In this document: positions 1 through 9,481 of the stretch, one piece after another
Layout of the letters: each line of letters starts with the position of its first letter
Position numbering within the stretch: position 1 is the stretch's first letter
Assembly (NCBI GenBank): GCA_965249895.1
Contig: CBDFNC010000003.1
Span: 620,001-684,000, forward strand
Direction of reading: 5' to 3'
Source of the DNA: CBDFNC01 sp965249895
Lineage (GTDB): Bacteria; Pseudomonadota; Gammaproteobacteria; Enterobacterales; CBDFNC01
Length of the DNA: 64,000 bases
Program-made: the position numbers and the translations under genes
Notes under the pieces: model-generated
What the model was told of the DNA's origin: nothing
The model's input: the letters and a program-made list of their open reading frames with translations, nothing else
The model's database searches: none

Positions 1-938
1 GCCATCATTTTCGGAAACATAGAAATAGCCGTCATACCCGGAAAAGTATTAATTTCATTCAGATAAATCTGCCCGTCATCGGTAAGGAAAAAATCGATAC
101 GCGACAGGTGTCTGAGCTTCAGGCCTGCAAACGCTTTTCGGGCGTAGTATCTTAGTTCTTCCATTTGCCTCGTCGAGATATTCTGGGCAACAACCTGAGT
201 TTCTGAGTGGCTGTCCGAGGCGTACTTCTCGTCATAGGTGTAAAAGGTATCCTTGGGACAAACGATTTCACCGGCTAACGTCGCTATGCTTTCACCCTGA
301 TATTCATAGCTGGCAATTTCCAATTCTCTGGCATGGATAGTTTTTTCTACCAATACATGTGGAGAGTAGCTAAAGGCTTTTTCCAGTACATCCCGAAGTT
401 CAGCCTTATCCTCCACTTTATAGCAACCCACAGAGGATCCCTGGGAGGAGGCCTTAATAAACAGTGAGCCCCAGTCGGCCAACGCTTGTTCACACTTAGC
501 TAGCGAAGCTGTACTGAGATCGGAAATAAATACATAAGGCGTGTTAGGAATACCTAAGGTAGATAACCAAAGTTTAGTGGTGACCTTGTTAAAGCAGGTT
601 TTACTGGCTTCTGGGTTACAGCCTAAATAGGCTAGTTCGATCATTTCCAGGTAGGACTGGAGATCACCGCTTTCCCCTGGGTAACCATGAATACAGGGGA
701 TCACGAAGTCGATAGGCCAGGGCTGAGCCTGTTCGGAGATCAATTGGCGCTCCATGCTAAGCTGGCACTTATTATTACCTTCGCAGGTATAGCTGCCGTC
801 TTTTTCCATTACCACTGTCTTTAGCTCAAAATCGGCGACGCTGGCCAGAGAAGACCGGATAAAAGCGGCGCTGCGTAAAGAGACTTCATGCTCTGAGCTT
901 TTGCCGCCACAAAGCAGCAATACATTTATTTTTTTCAT
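1..938 (-). CDS. ddl: D-alanine--D-alanine ligase, 3' end beyond window
   Basis: This ATP-grasp enzyme joins two D-alanines for peptidoglycan precursors in the cytoplasm. The frame opens at an ATG whose codon lies at 936-938 and runs off the left edge, so about 312 residues are present and the C-terminus is missing. The N-terminus carries the GGKSSEHEVSL signature, then a PCIHGYPGESGD block matching the HGxxGEdG substrate loop, and near the edge NEINTFPGMT, the metal-binding NExNTxPGMT motif. The LLLCGGKSSEHEVS start resembles DdlA-type ligases. It is transcribed away from copA. The family is certain; whether it is the DdlA or DdlB type is less so. Confidence 0.93.
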   Translation of the reverse strand, partial: MKKINVLLLCGGKSSEHEVSLRSAAFIRSSLASVADFELKTVVMEKDGSYTCEGNNKCQLSMERQLISEQAQPWPIDFVIPCIHGYPGESGDLQSYLEMIELAYLGCNPEASKTCFNKVTTKLWLSTLGIPNTPYVFISDLSTASLAKCEQALADWGSLFIKASSQGSSVGCYKVEDKAELRDVLEKAFSYSPHVLVEKTIHARELEIASYEYQGESIATLAGEIVCPKDTFYTYDEKYASDSHSETQVVAQNISTRQMEELRYYARKAFAGLKLRHLSRIDFFLTDDGQIYLNEINTFPGMTAISMFPKMM

Positions 939-1079
939 CAAAGGCCCCAAGGGTAAGGAACAACACGTTATCGCAAACTCCATTTTGGACAGACGATATT
1001 AACCCTGTAATCTTTAGTGGGCAATCAAATAGGGGTTTTTTGCTTGCTCAAGATAAAAAATTTAGGCGAACTAATATCC

Positions 1080-1110
1080 TTGACCTTACAGTTAGGGTAA
1101 GGGTTATAAA
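1080..1110 (+). promoter_or_regulatory. CueR-type copA promoter with 19-bp spacer
   Basis: A -35 element TTGACC (1080-1085) and a -10 element TATAAA (1105-1110) are separated by 19 bp, the overlong spacing typical of MerR-family promoters. The spacer carries a dyad, CCTTAC and GTAAGG separated by AGTTAGG. This resembles the E. coli CueR operator and sits upstream of copA, whose operon includes a cueR-like gene, so copper-induced autoregulation is inferred. Confidence 0.75.
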
Positions 1111-1142
1111 TAACCCATCGCGGCACCAGTGGGAAAAAAATC

Positions 1143-3554
1143 ATGAAAGAGATCAGGCAATTAAAACTTCCAGTGATGGGAATGAATTGTTCGGGTTGTG
1201 CAGTTAAGTTAGAGAAGGCACTAAATGAGTTAGACGGGATCGAGGCTAAGGTCAATTTTGCCCTCGAGTCCGCCAGTATCAATTTATCGGATATAGATAT
1301 CAGCCAGCCCTTGGCCTTGTTGGAGAAAAAAGGTTACCAAACCGAGTTAAGTCGGTTAACAGTTAATGTGTCGGGTTGGTCCTGCGGTGGCTGCGCGTTA
1401 AAGGCTGAAAAGGCATTTAACCAGTCTCCTCTGGTGCTTAAGGCTCAAGCCAACTTTGCAACAGAAAGTCTACAGCTTGAATTTGTAACTGCTAGCTTAA
1501 GCGAAGCCGAAATACTGGGAATACTGAAAAACCTGGGTTATCAGGGAGTGATCGAAAGTGGCTCGCTGGATAAAAGAGAAGCTCAATTAAAAGCCAGGCA
1601 AGCCGCCGACGAAAAAGAGAATAAGCGCTCACTTCTACTCTTGTTATTGGCCACAGTACTGACCTTTCCTTTGGTGCTGGGTATGGTGGGCATGTTCACC
1701 AGCAGCATTAGTCTGCATATTCCCCCTTGGGCCGAAATGTTATTAGCCACCCCGGTGCAGTTTCTGGTGGGCGCCCGTTATTACCGCGGAGCCTTGCAAA
1801 GCCTGAAAAACAAAACCACTAATATGGATGTACTGGTGGCCATAGGTACAAGCGCAGCATATTTTTACAGCGTATATTTGTTACTGACCCATGGTGAGCA
1901 AGCTATGGGAAAACTCTATTTTGAAGCCAGCGCCGTAGTGATCACCTTGATCACTCTGGGCAAATACCTGGAGGCAAGGGCGAAACACAGTACAACCTCG
2001 GCAATTCGAGAATTGATGGCGCTTAGACCGGATAAAGCCAGGGTGCAGCGGCAAGGGCAGTGGGTGGAATTGGCGTTAAGTCAGGTAATGTCTGGAGATT
2101 TGGTTCGGGTATTGCCGGGTGAAAAAATTCCGGTGGACGGAGTCTTAGCGGAAGGTAAAACGGAAGTCGACGAAGCTTTACTTACAGGAGAAAGCGAACC
2201 TGTCCTGAAAGCGCTGGGCGATAAGCTGATTGGGGGGTCGATCAATGGTACAGGTGCGGTAACCCTGGAAGTGACCGCAGTAGGGGAAGGCTCAAGCCTT
2301 AACAAGATCATTCAGTTGGTGGAAAATGCACAGATGGGTAAAGCGCCGCTACAGCAACTAGTGGACAAGATCAGCAGTATTTTTGTTCCCGTGGTGCTGG
2401 TTATTGCCCTGCTCACCTTTATTAGTTGGTATTTACTCACAGCGGATTTTGAAACTGCATTAATTGCTGCTGTCTCGGTATTGGTGATTGCCTGCCCTTG
2501 CGCGTTAGGCCTGGCGACACCTGCCGCTCTGGTGACCGGTACTGGTGTCGCGGCACGACAGGGTATTTTAATCAAGGACATAGATACGCTGCAAAAAGCC
2601 CACAAGGTCACGACTTTGGTTTTTGATAAAACCGGCACGCTGACGGAAGGTAAACCTGCGGTGGTTAAAATAGTGCCACTGAATGTTAAGCAGCAGCAAA
2701 TGATGGCATCCGCTGCATCATTACAAGCCTCCAGTGAGCACCCTTTAGCAAAAGCTATCTTAAGTTATGCCAGCCAACATCAGCTGACATTAGTCGAAGC
2801 AAAAGAGGTTGAAACGGTTACCGGTGAAGGAATATCCGGATCCCTTGATGGTTATCGTTTGGCCATAGGCAACCGGGCATTTATGCAACGCCTGTCAGTT
2901 GATGTTCAAACGGCCCCAGAAGAGGTCGGTACCAGCTGTTTGTATGTGGCGCACAACGGACAGTTATCCGGTTATATTTATGTATCCGATAAGCTGAGGG
3001 AGGAAACGCCGACAGCTATTGCCCTGTTAAAACAAAAGCGGCTAACCACCATTATGCTAAGCGGCGATGTACAGAGTGTCGCCAACCAGGTAGCAAACAA
3101 AGCGGGTATAGATAAAGCTGTGGGTGGGTTAAAACCGGAGCAGAAAGTCGAACATATAGCGCAATTGCAGCAACAAGCTGGTGTGCAGGTGGCTATGGTG
3201 GGAGATGGAGTAAATGATGCGCCGGCATTGGCTAAAGCCGATGTAGGTATTGCCATGGGTTCGGGTACGGATGTGGCTATGGAAACCGCCAATATTACCT
3301 TAATGCGCAGTGATCCCAGATTGGTGGCTGCCGCCATCGATATATCCGCGGCCACCTGGCGGAAAATTAAACAGAATTTATTCTGGGCATTTATATTTAA
3401 TACCCTGGGTATTCCAGCAGCCGCATTGGGTTATTTAAGCCCGGAAGTGGCTGGTGCGGCTATGGCCTTGTCCAGTATCACAGTATTAAGTAACTCTCTG
3501 CTACTGAAAAAGTGGCGTCCGGCATTCGAAGTTAAGGGGAAGACACATGCTTAA
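1143..3554 (+). CDS. copA: Cu(I)-exporting P1B-type ATPase
   Basis: An inner-membrane pump that expels Cu+ at the cost of ATP. Two N-terminal heavy-metal-associated domains are visible with CxxC sites at C16/C19 and C81/C84, followed by the membrane helices. The transmembrane metal site CPC is at C451-C453 (VIACPCALGLATP), the phosphorylation motif DKTGT has its Asp at residue 495, and the SEHPLAKA and GDGVNDAPAL motifs follow. At 803 residues it has the usual length. The start ATG has only a weak purine-rich leader. The stop overlaps the cueR start by 8 bp (ATGCTTAA), so the two genes form a coupled copper-response operon. Confidence 0.97.
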   Translation: MKEIRQLKLPVMGMNCSGCAVKLEKALNELDGIEAKVNFALESASINLSDIDISQPLALLEKKGYQTELSRLTVNVSGWSCGGCALKAEKAFNQSPLVLKAQANFATESLQLEFVTASLSEAEILGILKNLGYQGVIESGSLDKREAQLKARQAADEKENKRSLLLLLLATVLTFPLVLGMVGMFTSSISLHIPPWAEMLLATPVQFLVGARYYRGALQSLKNKTTNMDVLVAIGTSAAYFYSVYLLLTHGEQAMGKLYFEASAVVITLITLGKYLEARAKHSTTSAIRELMALRPDKARVQRQGQWVELALSQVMSGDLVRVLPGEKIPVDGVLAEGKTEVDEALLTGESEPVLKALGDKLIGGSINGTGAVTLEVTAVGEGSSLNKIIQLVENAQMGKAPLQQLVDKISSIFVPVVLVIALLTFISWYLLTADFETALIAAVSVLVIACPCALGLATPAALVTGTGVAARQGILIKDIDTLQKAHKVTTLVFDKTGTLTEGKPAVVKIVPLNVKQQQMMASAASLQASSEHPLAKAILSYASQHQLTLVEAKEVETVTGEGISGSLDGYRLAIGNRAFMQRLSVDVQTAPEEVGTSCLYVAHNGQLSGYIYVSDKLREETPTAIALLKQKRLTTIMLSGDVQSVANQVANKAGIDKAVGGLKPEQKVEHIAQLQQQAGVQVAMVGDGVNDAPALAKADVGIAMGSGTDVAMETANITLMRSDPRLVAAAIDISAATWRKIKQNLFWAFIFNTLGIPAAALGYLSPEVAGAAMALSSITVLSNSLLLKKWRPAFEVKGKTHA

Positions 3555-3948
3555 TATCAGCCAGGTAGCGAAACAAACGGGTTTGTCCGCCAAAACCATA
3601 CGTTACTATGAAAGTATTGCTCTGATCGGTCCGCCTCCCAGGGGTGATAACGGATATCGTTATTACAATGATAGTGTTTTAAAAGAACTTAATTTTGTGA
3701 AACGAGCGCGCGATGCTGGATTTAACCTGGAGCAATGTAAAGAGCTGGTGGCCTTGTACAAGGACGAAGGGCGTTCCAGCGCTCAGGTGAAAACCCTGAC
3801 ATTGGATAAAATAACCGAAATTAAAGACAAGATAAGCCAGCTACAACTGATGCTGGAAACCTTGCAGCAACTGGCCGATCAATGCCATGGTGATGAGCAC
3901 CCTGAGTGCCCCATAATTCAGGAGTTTGATAGTAAGGGAGGTGACTAA
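3547..3948 (+). CDS. cueR: MerR-family copper-responsive regulator CueR
   Basis: Dimeric transcription activator that senses Cu+ and remodels promoters with 19-bp spacers. The N-terminal winged helix (MLNISQVAKQTGLSAKTIRYYE) is followed by a coiled dimerisation helix and the metal-binding loop C113-HGDEHPE-C121-PII, which matches the two-cysteine Cu(I) site of E. coli CueR. At 133 residues it is family length. It lies inside the copA transcript, so it probably controls its own operon through the promoter at 1080-1110. The paired Cys and context favour CueR over the Zn or Hg relatives. Confidence 0.93.
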   Translation: MLNISQVAKQTGLSAKTIRYYESIALIGPPPRGDNGYRYYNDSVLKELNFVKRARDAGFNLEQCKELVALYKDEGRSSAQVKTLTLDKITEIKDKISQLQLMLETLQQLADQCHGDEHPECPIIQEFDSKGGD

Positions 3949-4187
3949 GCCGATGCGATATCACCTATTTGGGGAGTAATAGCTGCGCTGGTTAAAAAAT
4001 TGCGGAGTAAACACTTTGGCTGCGATGCTTGTATAATATACAATTCAGTAAAATTTGAATGACTGGCCAGTAAGTTACGCTATAAAGTCAAAAATTATTA
4101 CTATGTTCGGCTGCTCCAGGGGTTGCCGTGTACAAGTGACTACAGCTCATATCGGGCCGCGGTCAGTAGCGGGATCCAGGTTTACCA

Positions 4188-5375
4188 GTGATAAAAGCAG
4201 AGCAGCTCACCTTTACCAGAAACGTCAAAGTTGAAAATATTAAGTCGCTGTATGCCAGTGTTAGCGCTTTAGATCCTTTTCTTATTATCTTTGGGGTTAT
4301 CTGGACTGCGGCGACCTGGCAACAGATCCCCCTGGTTTGGATAGCCTGCTGGGTGTTGGGCCTTTTTCTGACCAGCCTGCTTAGAGCATGCCATGGCAAG
4401 GTAAGGAGGAGTACTGCAGACTGGTCACAAGACTATGCCTCTCTCGAATATGAATTCTTTATTGGTTGTACCATTTCAGCTATCGTCTGGAGTATGGGGC
4501 TGGTGGCCTTCTTGTCTGTCACTGACGGTTTATATCACACTATTCTTTATACCTTTTCTCTGTTCTTTATATCACAAAATGTGCTTTTTTTAGCGGCCAG
4601 CAAAAAATGCTTTTATGGCTTGCTGGCACCTGTTGCGCTGGTGTTAATCGTGGTGCTGCTGGTTACCAGCGGCTCCATCGCTACCAGTATCGAAGTGTTA
4701 TTCTGTGTGTTTCTACTCTGGATCTTAAATAATGCATTTAACACTCAACACAAAAGAATATTGCAAGCGACAGCCGATAAGCTAAGCAAGCGGCAATTAA
4801 CCGAAGATCTGAAACAGGCAAATGAAGAATTACGCCATACAGCCATTAAAGATGGATTAACCGGGATCGCAAATCGCCGCCATTTAGATAACTACCTGGC
4901 CACCTGCTGGCGTCGCTGCTGGCGAGCGAAAATACCTCTGTCACTGATCCTGCTGGATATCGATTTTTTTAAGCGGTACAACGACAGCCTTGGTCATTTG
5001 CAAGGGGATGAGTGCTTAAAAGAGGTGGCTAAGGTATTGGCCGGGGTTATCTTAAGAGAAGATGATCTCGCTGCCCGTTATGGGGGAGAAGAATTTGTTA
5101 TTTTACTGCCCAGTACAGATAACAAAGGCGCGGTTGGCGTAGCCAACAGGGTGCAGAGTGGGCTGGCTGAGCTCAATATTCCACATCCTGACTCTCTGGT
5201 TTCTCACCGGGTGACGGCCAGCATCGGAGTGTGTACCTTGTTACCCAACCCTTCCCAGCAGCCCAATGAGTTAATCCTAAAAGCTGACCAAGCGCTCTAT
5301 CAGGCGAAAGGCCAGGGGAGAAACAGAACTCATGTGGCCGCCAGAGGCGAGGGTTTATCGCAAGTTGAAATTTAA
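4188..5375 (+). CDS. Membrane-anchored diguanylate cyclase (GGDEF)
   Basis: Probably makes cyclic di-GMP from two GTP at the inner membrane. The first ~200 residues hold about six hydrophobic helices with no recognised sensor fold. A short coiled linker (KQANEELRHTAIKDGLTGIANR) leads to a complete GGDEF domain with GGEEF at residues 299-303. The inhibitory RxxD site (R290-D293) is intact, so product feedback inhibition is expected. The start is a GTG; the leader upstream gives only a weak ribosome site. The stop lies within the ribosome-binding region of yihD, 8 bp upstream of its start, so the two are probably co-transcribed. The input signal cannot be told from sequence. Confidence 0.88.
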   Translation: MIKAEQLTFTRNVKVENIKSLYASVSALDPFLIIFGVIWTAATWQQIPLVWIACWVLGLFLTSLLRACHGKVRRSTADWSQDYASLEYEFFIGCTISAIVWSMGLVAFLSVTDGLYHTILYTFSLFFISQNVLFLAASKKCFYGLLAPVALVLIVVLLVTSGSIATSIEVLFCVFLLWILNNAFNTQHKRILQATADKLSKRQLTEDLKQANEELRHTAIKDGLTGIANRRHLDNYLATCWRRCWRAKIPLSLILLDIDFFKRYNDSLGHLQGDECLKEVAKVLAGVILREDDLAARYGGEEFVILLPSTDNKGAVGVANRVQSGLAELNIPHPDSLVSHRVTASIGVCTLLPNPSQQPNELILKADQALYQAKGQGRNRTHVAARGEGLSQVEI

Positions 5376-5383
5376 GGAGGAGC

Positions 5384-5647
5384 ATGTTGTCTCATCGTGT
5401 GAATGAAGTGATGGAATTGCTTCATCCCTTTTGGCTTAAACATCCGCAATTGAACCTGGTAGAAGTACTAAGCATGGTTGCGGAGCAAGCGGGCCACAAA
5501 GGGGAGTTAGATGAGATTAAGGACGATCTTATTGTTTACCAGCTTAAGATGGCACAAACCCAACAGGGAGAAATGATCCCAGGCCTGGCCAAAGACAGTG
5601 AAGCGGATTTCAAACAAGCTTTATTGGCGTCAAGAGGGATAGATTAA
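5384..5647 (+). CDS. yihD: YihD family protein
   Basis: A small cytoplasmic protein (87 residues) matching E. coli YihD throughout, including the LNEV.ELL.P.W start, the GEL...DDL.VY.LKM block and the PGL.KD.E.DFK.ALL.ARG ending. No function is firmly known. A strong AAGGAGG ribosome site overlaps the end of the preceding cyclase gene. In E. coli yihD sits directly before srkA and dsbA; here ccoG has been placed between them, but the order is otherwise kept. Confidence 0.9.
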   Translation: MLSHRVNEVMELLHPFWLKHPQLNLVEVLSMVAEQAGHKGELDEIKDDLIVYQLKMAQTQQGEMIPGLAKDSEADFKQALLASRGID

Positions 5648-5746
5648 CAAATCCCCAAGGGGTTCAATTTTAATATCCGCACATAATTAAGGTCTAACTA
5701 ACATGGAGGAGGTGCTGCCCAATGCCGGCCCCTTTTCTAAGTTAAA

Positions 5747-5760
5747 TAGATGTAAATCAA
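5747..5760. promoter_or_regulatory. Candidate FNR box upstream of ccoG
   Basis: The sequence TAGATGTAAATCAA matches the FNR/Anr consensus TTGATnnnnATCAA at nine of ten fixed positions. It lies about 115 bp before the ccoG start. cbb3-oxidase assembly genes are commonly FNR-controlled, so low-oxygen induction is inferred. No mapped promoter supports this. Confidence 0.4.
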
Positions 5761-5875
5761 ATCTAAAATAATAGTAAGCGATAGAATCGCAACCATTAGC
5801 CAGGTCTCTTCAACAGCAATGTGACAGGCCTCGTTTTAGTCCTTCTCGTTAACGGGGAAGCTAAGGAAGCAATGT

Positions 5876-7306
5876 ATGAGTCGTAAGATAGATGTAAAGG
5901 AGATCACTCCTGAGCCGAAAAAAGCCTATGACACCAGCGTGGATAGATACGATCCCGGTAGCAGTATCTATGTCAGATCCGTTAGAGGTGTTTACCAAAG
6001 GCTGAGAAAGAGTATCGGCTGGTTCTTTCTGCTGTTGTTTATTGCACTTCCTTTAATACGCTGGGACGGGCGTCAGGCCATACTGTTTGATATTACCGAG
6101 CAACAGTATCATATCTTTGACCTTACGGTTTTCCCACAAGACCTAACCTTGTTAGCCTGGCTGTTAATGATTGCCGCCTTTGGTCTGTTTTTTATAACCA
6201 CCTTTTTGGGCCGGGTCTGGTGTGGTTATCTTTGCCCTCAGACAGTGTGGACATTTATGTTTATCTGGTTTGAAGAGGTGTTTGAAGGCACTGCCAACAA
6301 ACGAAAATGGCTGGATAAGCAGGAGTGGAATTTTAATAAGATCTGGCGTAAGTCGGCAAAGCATATAAGTTGGTTTGGGGTTGCGCTATTAACGGGGTTA
6401 GCTTTTGCGTCTTATTTTATACCTGTGGAAGACTTGTACCTGGACTTTGTCACCTTTAATACCAGCTTTGCGTTAAACTTTTGGGTGCTGTTTTTTGCAG
6501 CCTGTACCTATGCTAATGCAGGTTGGATGCGCTCCATCGTTTGTACTCATATGTGCCCATACTCCAGATTTCAGTCTGCCATGTTTGACAGCGATACCTT
6601 TATCGTGGGTTATGACACCAAGCGAGGAGAAAGTCGCGGGCCGAGACCGCGTAAGAAAGATCCCAAAGAGTTAGGTTTGGGGGACTGTATCGACTGTAAG
6701 TTGTGTGTCCAGGTTTGCCCTACAGGTATCGATATCCGCGAAGGTCTTCAGTACGAATGTATTAACTGTGGCGCCTGTGTGGATGCCTGTGATGAAACCA
6801 TGGAGCGCATGGGTTATGAAAAAGGCCTGATTGCCTATACCACAGAGCACAGGCTACAAGGTAAAAAAACCGATGTTGTCAGGCCAAAAATTATCGGCTA
6901 CGGCGTCATTATGCTGCTTATGTGTGGCTTGTTTGTATGGAGCCTGGTGAATATTTCTCCGGTAGGTTTCGAGGTGATAAGAGATAGAAATGCCCTGTTC
7001 AGGGAAAACAGCGAAGGGTTAATTGAAAATGCCTTTACCCTGAAAGTAATTAATAAAACCATGCAATCTCAGATCTATAATTTAAGCGTCGAAGGGTTAA
7101 CGGACTCTCAGTGGTTAGGTCCCAGGCAGATTGAGGTATCAGCGGGAGAGGTGTTTACTCAGCCTGTAGCCATCGCGGTAGACCCTTATGATCTGGATAA
7201 AAGCATGGTGGAAATAACGTTCGTGGTGGAGCGCACCGATGTCGAGTCCACAGACAGTAAGGCGCAAATAAAGCGGGAGAGCCGCTTCTTTAGCAGCAGC
7301 CGCTAA
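5876..7306 (+). CDS. ccoG: cbb3 oxidase copper-assembly protein CcoG (FixG/RdxA)
   Basis: A membrane iron-sulphur protein that helps load copper into cbb3-type cytochrome c oxidase, by reducing Cu(II). Several transmembrane helices are visible, with the conserved WCGYLCPQTVW motif, and a ferredoxin-like module with two 4Fe-4S sites: C271, C274, C277, C281 and C295, C298, C301, C305. A C-terminal immunoglobulin-like FixG domain follows a last helix near residue 350. At 476 residues it is full length. No cbb3 structural genes are in the window, so it stands alone here. Its last 11 codons and the following bases form the first unit of a tandem repeat (7273-7564). Confidence 0.95.
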   Translation: MSRKIDVKEITPEPKKAYDTSVDRYDPGSSIYVRSVRGVYQRLRKSIGWFFLLLFIALPLIRWDGRQAILFDITEQQYHIFDLTVFPQDLTLLAWLLMIAAFGLFFITTFLGRVWCGYLCPQTVWTFMFIWFEEVFEGTANKRKWLDKQEWNFNKIWRKSAKHISWFGVALLTGLAFASYFIPVEDLYLDFVTFNTSFALNFWVLFFAACTYANAGWMRSIVCTHMCPYSRFQSAMFDSDTFIVGYDTKRGESRGPRPRKKDPKELGLGDCIDCKLCVQVCPTGIDIREGLQYECINCGACVDACDETMERMGYEKGLIAYTTEHRLQGKKTDVVRPKIIGYGVIMLLMCGLFVWSLVNISPVGFEVIRDRNALFRENSEGLIENAFTLKVINKTMQSQIYNLSVEGLTDSQWLGPRQIEVSAGEVFTQPVAIAVDPYDLDKSMVEITFVVERTDVESTDSKAQIKRESRFFSSSR

Positions 7307-7564
7307 GTTTTTTGGGCCCTGAGTAGTAATGTCAAGCTAAGTAAAGCGGGAGAGCCGCTTCTTTAGCAGCAGCCGCTAAGTTTTTTGGGCCCTGAGTAGT
7401 AATGTCAAGCTAAGTAAAGCGGGAGAGTCGCTTCTTTAGCAGCAGCCGCTAAGTTTTTTGGGCCCTGAGTAGTAATGTCAAGCTAAGTAAAGCGGGAGAG
7501 CCGCTTCTTTAGCAGCAGCCGCTAAGTTTTTTGGGCCCTGAGTAGTAATGTCAAGCTAAGTAAA
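7273..7564 (+). repeat. Four tandem 73-bp copies of the ccoG 3' end
   Basis: Four complete, nearly identical 73-bp units begin at 7273, 7346, 7419 and 7492. Unit one contains the last ten sense codons and stop of ccoG plus 39-40 bp downstream; the other three are noncoding copies of it. The only difference I see is AGAGTCG for AGAGCCG in the third. The period is not a multiple of three, but the duplication falls after the stop, so CcoG itself is intact. The block fills most of the 332-bp gap before srkA. Confidence 0.95.
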
Positions 7565-7595
7565 GGTAGTCGCATCTTGCTGGCGGCTGTTGAAT

Positions 7596-7627
7596 AATAG
7601 GGGTCAATGGACCCCTATTTCTTTTTT
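7596..7627 (+). terminator. Rho-independent terminator after ccoG
   Basis: A perfect 10-bp stem AATAGGGGTC / GACCCCTATT with loop AATG is followed by TCTTTTTT. It ends about 11 bp before the srkA start, so srkA must be transcribed by readthrough or from a start site close to the hairpin. Confidence 0.85.
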
Positions 7628-7638
7628 ATAGGATTTTT

Positions 7639-8625
7639 ATGTCGGACGCCCAATTTTCCTATCAGGACCTGACTCCTGATACTATCTTAAATGCCATCGA
7701 AAGCCTGGGCATCTTCCCAGAGTCCGGCTTGCTGGCGCTAAACTCCTATGAAAATCGTGTTTACCAGTTTAGAGGGGAAGGTTCTTCCCGTTACGTGGTG
7801 AAGTTTTATCGTCCCAACCGCTGGAGCAAGGCGCAGATCCAGGAAGAGCATGATCTGGCTTTCGAGTTGGTGGAAAGTGAAGTGCCAATGGTCGCCCCCC
7901 TCAAATTTGATGGCGAAAGCCTGTTGGAATACCAGGGCTATCTTTTTGCCTTGTTTCCCAGTGTCGGTGGCCGCCAGTTTGAAGTGGACAACCTGGAGCA
8001 GCTGGAATGGGTAGGGCGTTTTATGGGGCGGGCCCATCAGGTTTGTACCGGTAAGTCCTTCCAACACAGGCCTGATATCAATATCCAGGAGTACATGCTG
8101 GATGCACGGGACTTCATTCGACAGGGGACGTTTATCCCCAGATATATAGAAACCTCTTTTTTTACTGTGTTGGATCTCATTATTGATGAGACCCGTGAAA
8201 GATTTACCGACAATTACAGTTCTATAAGGCTACATGGCGACTGCCATGCGGGCAATATTCTCTGGCAGGATGGTCCGGTGTTTGTTGATCTGGATGACTG
8301 CAGGATGGGTCCCGCGGTACAGGACCTATGGATGATGTTGTCCGGCGACAGAAATGACCAACTCGTTCAGTTAGATGTGCTCCTGGGTGGATACGAAGAG
8401 TTTTCTTCGTTTAAATCCAGCGAACTGGCTTTGATCGAGCCGCTACGCGCCATGCGAATGGTGAACTATATGGCCTGGTTGGCCAGACGCTGGACGGATC
8501 CCGCTTTTCCGCATAACTTTCCCTGGTTTAATACGGACAAGTATTGGGAGCAACAAATATTGCATCTGAAGGAACAGGTATCTGTGTTAAGAGAGCCTCC
8601 CTTGAGTTTGACGCCACAATTTTGA
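7639..8625 (+). CDS. srkA: Stress response kinase A (YihE/RdoA)
   Basis: A cytoplasmic Ser/Thr kinase with the aminoglycoside phosphotransferase/choline kinase fold, known in E. coli to help cells survive stress-induced death signals. The LALNSYENRVYQF nucleotide region, the catalytic RLHGDCHAGNILW motif and the metal-binding VFVDLDDCRMGP segment are all present. At 328 residues it has the usual length. An AGGA ribosome site precedes the ATG. It lies immediately upstream of dsbA, as in E. coli, where srkA and dsbA share a Cpx-responsive transcript. Confidence 0.94.
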   Translation: MSDAQFSYQDLTPDTILNAIESLGIFPESGLLALNSYENRVYQFRGEGSSRYVVKFYRPNRWSKAQIQEEHDLAFELVESEVPMVAPLKFDGESLLEYQGYLFALFPSVGGRQFEVDNLEQLEWVGRFMGRAHQVCTGKSFQHRPDINIQEYMLDARDFIRQGTFIPRYIETSFFTVLDLIIDETRERFTDNYSSIRLHGDCHAGNILWQDGPVFVDLDDCRMGPAVQDLWMMLSGDRNDQLVQLDVLLGGYEEFSSFKSSELALIEPLRAMRMVNYMAWLARRWTDPAFPHNFPWFNTDKYWEQQILHLKEQVSVLREPPLSLTPQF

Positions 8626-8705
8626 TGACTTAATTTACCCCGAGGCTAGCTGGATTTTTATCCGGATAGGGTTCGGCAGATTTTTTAATAAGAAGGAAGA
8701 TAAGT

Positions 8706-9314
8706 ATGAAAAAAATCCTGATTGTCTTACTTGGTCTGTTTATGTTGCCACTGGCAGCTAATGCGGCCAAATTTGAGGAAGGCACCCATTATCAGGTGGT
8801 TAAACAGACAGGAAGCAAAAAACCAGAAGTATTGGAATTTTTCTCGTACCTTTGCCCTCATTGCTTTCAGTTCGCACCCCTGATGGAAAAGGTAAAAGAA
8901 AACCTGCCTGAGGGTGTGCCAGTTAAGAAAAGTCACGTTCAATTTTTGGGCCGTGAAATGGGCGTTGAATTGAGCCGGGCATTTGCCGTATCCGAGCTGT
9001 TAAAAGTGGAAAGCCAATTTTCTCCGGCTATGTTTAATGCGATTCATGTACAAAAACGCCATATGAATAACCTTGATGACATTAAAGCTGTTTTTGCCGA
9101 AATTGGTATTGATAGTGCCAAGTATGACTCTGCCGCCGGCAGTTTCCCGGTAAACGGTATGATGAGCCAGATGAAGCGTAATACCCAGACGTTTGATATT
9201 CGTGGCACACCATCTGTGATTGTAAATGGTAAATTTAAAGTAGAATCAGGTTCGGTGAAGAGCCTGGATGAATATTCTGCCTTAATCAACTACCTGGTTA
9301 AGAAAGTAGACTGA
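8706..9314 (+). CDS. dsbA: Periplasmic thiol:disulfide oxidase DsbA
   Basis: Introduces disulfide bonds into exported proteins. A signal peptide (residues 1-20, ending AANA) precedes a thioredoxin fold with inserted helical domain. The active site is C50-P-H-C53 and the cis-proline loop is RGTPSVIVNG. At 202 residues it is standard length. An AAGAAGGAAG leader gives a good ribosome site. A broken paralogue without the cysteines follows 167 bp later. Confidence 0.96.
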   Translation: MKKILIVLLGLFMLPLAANAAKFEEGTHYQVVKQTGSKKPEVLEFFSYLCPHCFQFAPLMEKVKENLPEGVPVKKSHVQFLGREMGVELSRAFAVSELLKVESQFSPAMFNAIHVQKRHMNNLDDIKAVFAEIGIDSAKYDSAAGSFPVNGMMSQMKRNTQTFDIRGTPSVIVNGKFKVESGSVKSLDEYSALINYLVKKVD

Positions 9315-9344
9315 TATAATCAGCCGCTGAATTAACTAGCAAGG

Positions 9345-9373
9345 AGCCGCTTTTATAGCGGCTTATTTGTTTT
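9345..9373 (+). terminator. Probable terminator after dsbA
   Basis: Stem AGCCGCT / AGCGGCT with loop TTTAT, followed by a T-rich stretch (TATTTGTTTTTG). It separates dsbA from the paralogue remnant. Confidence 0.65.
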
Positions 9374-9481
9374 TGTACAAGGATGGATGCCTGCTGGTTT
9401 TGGATCAGCAGAAGCATGGCAAACTCAGGGATGGCCTAGGTTAGAAGGAATTGGTGCTTTAAATCGTTAAGAGTTGGCAAA

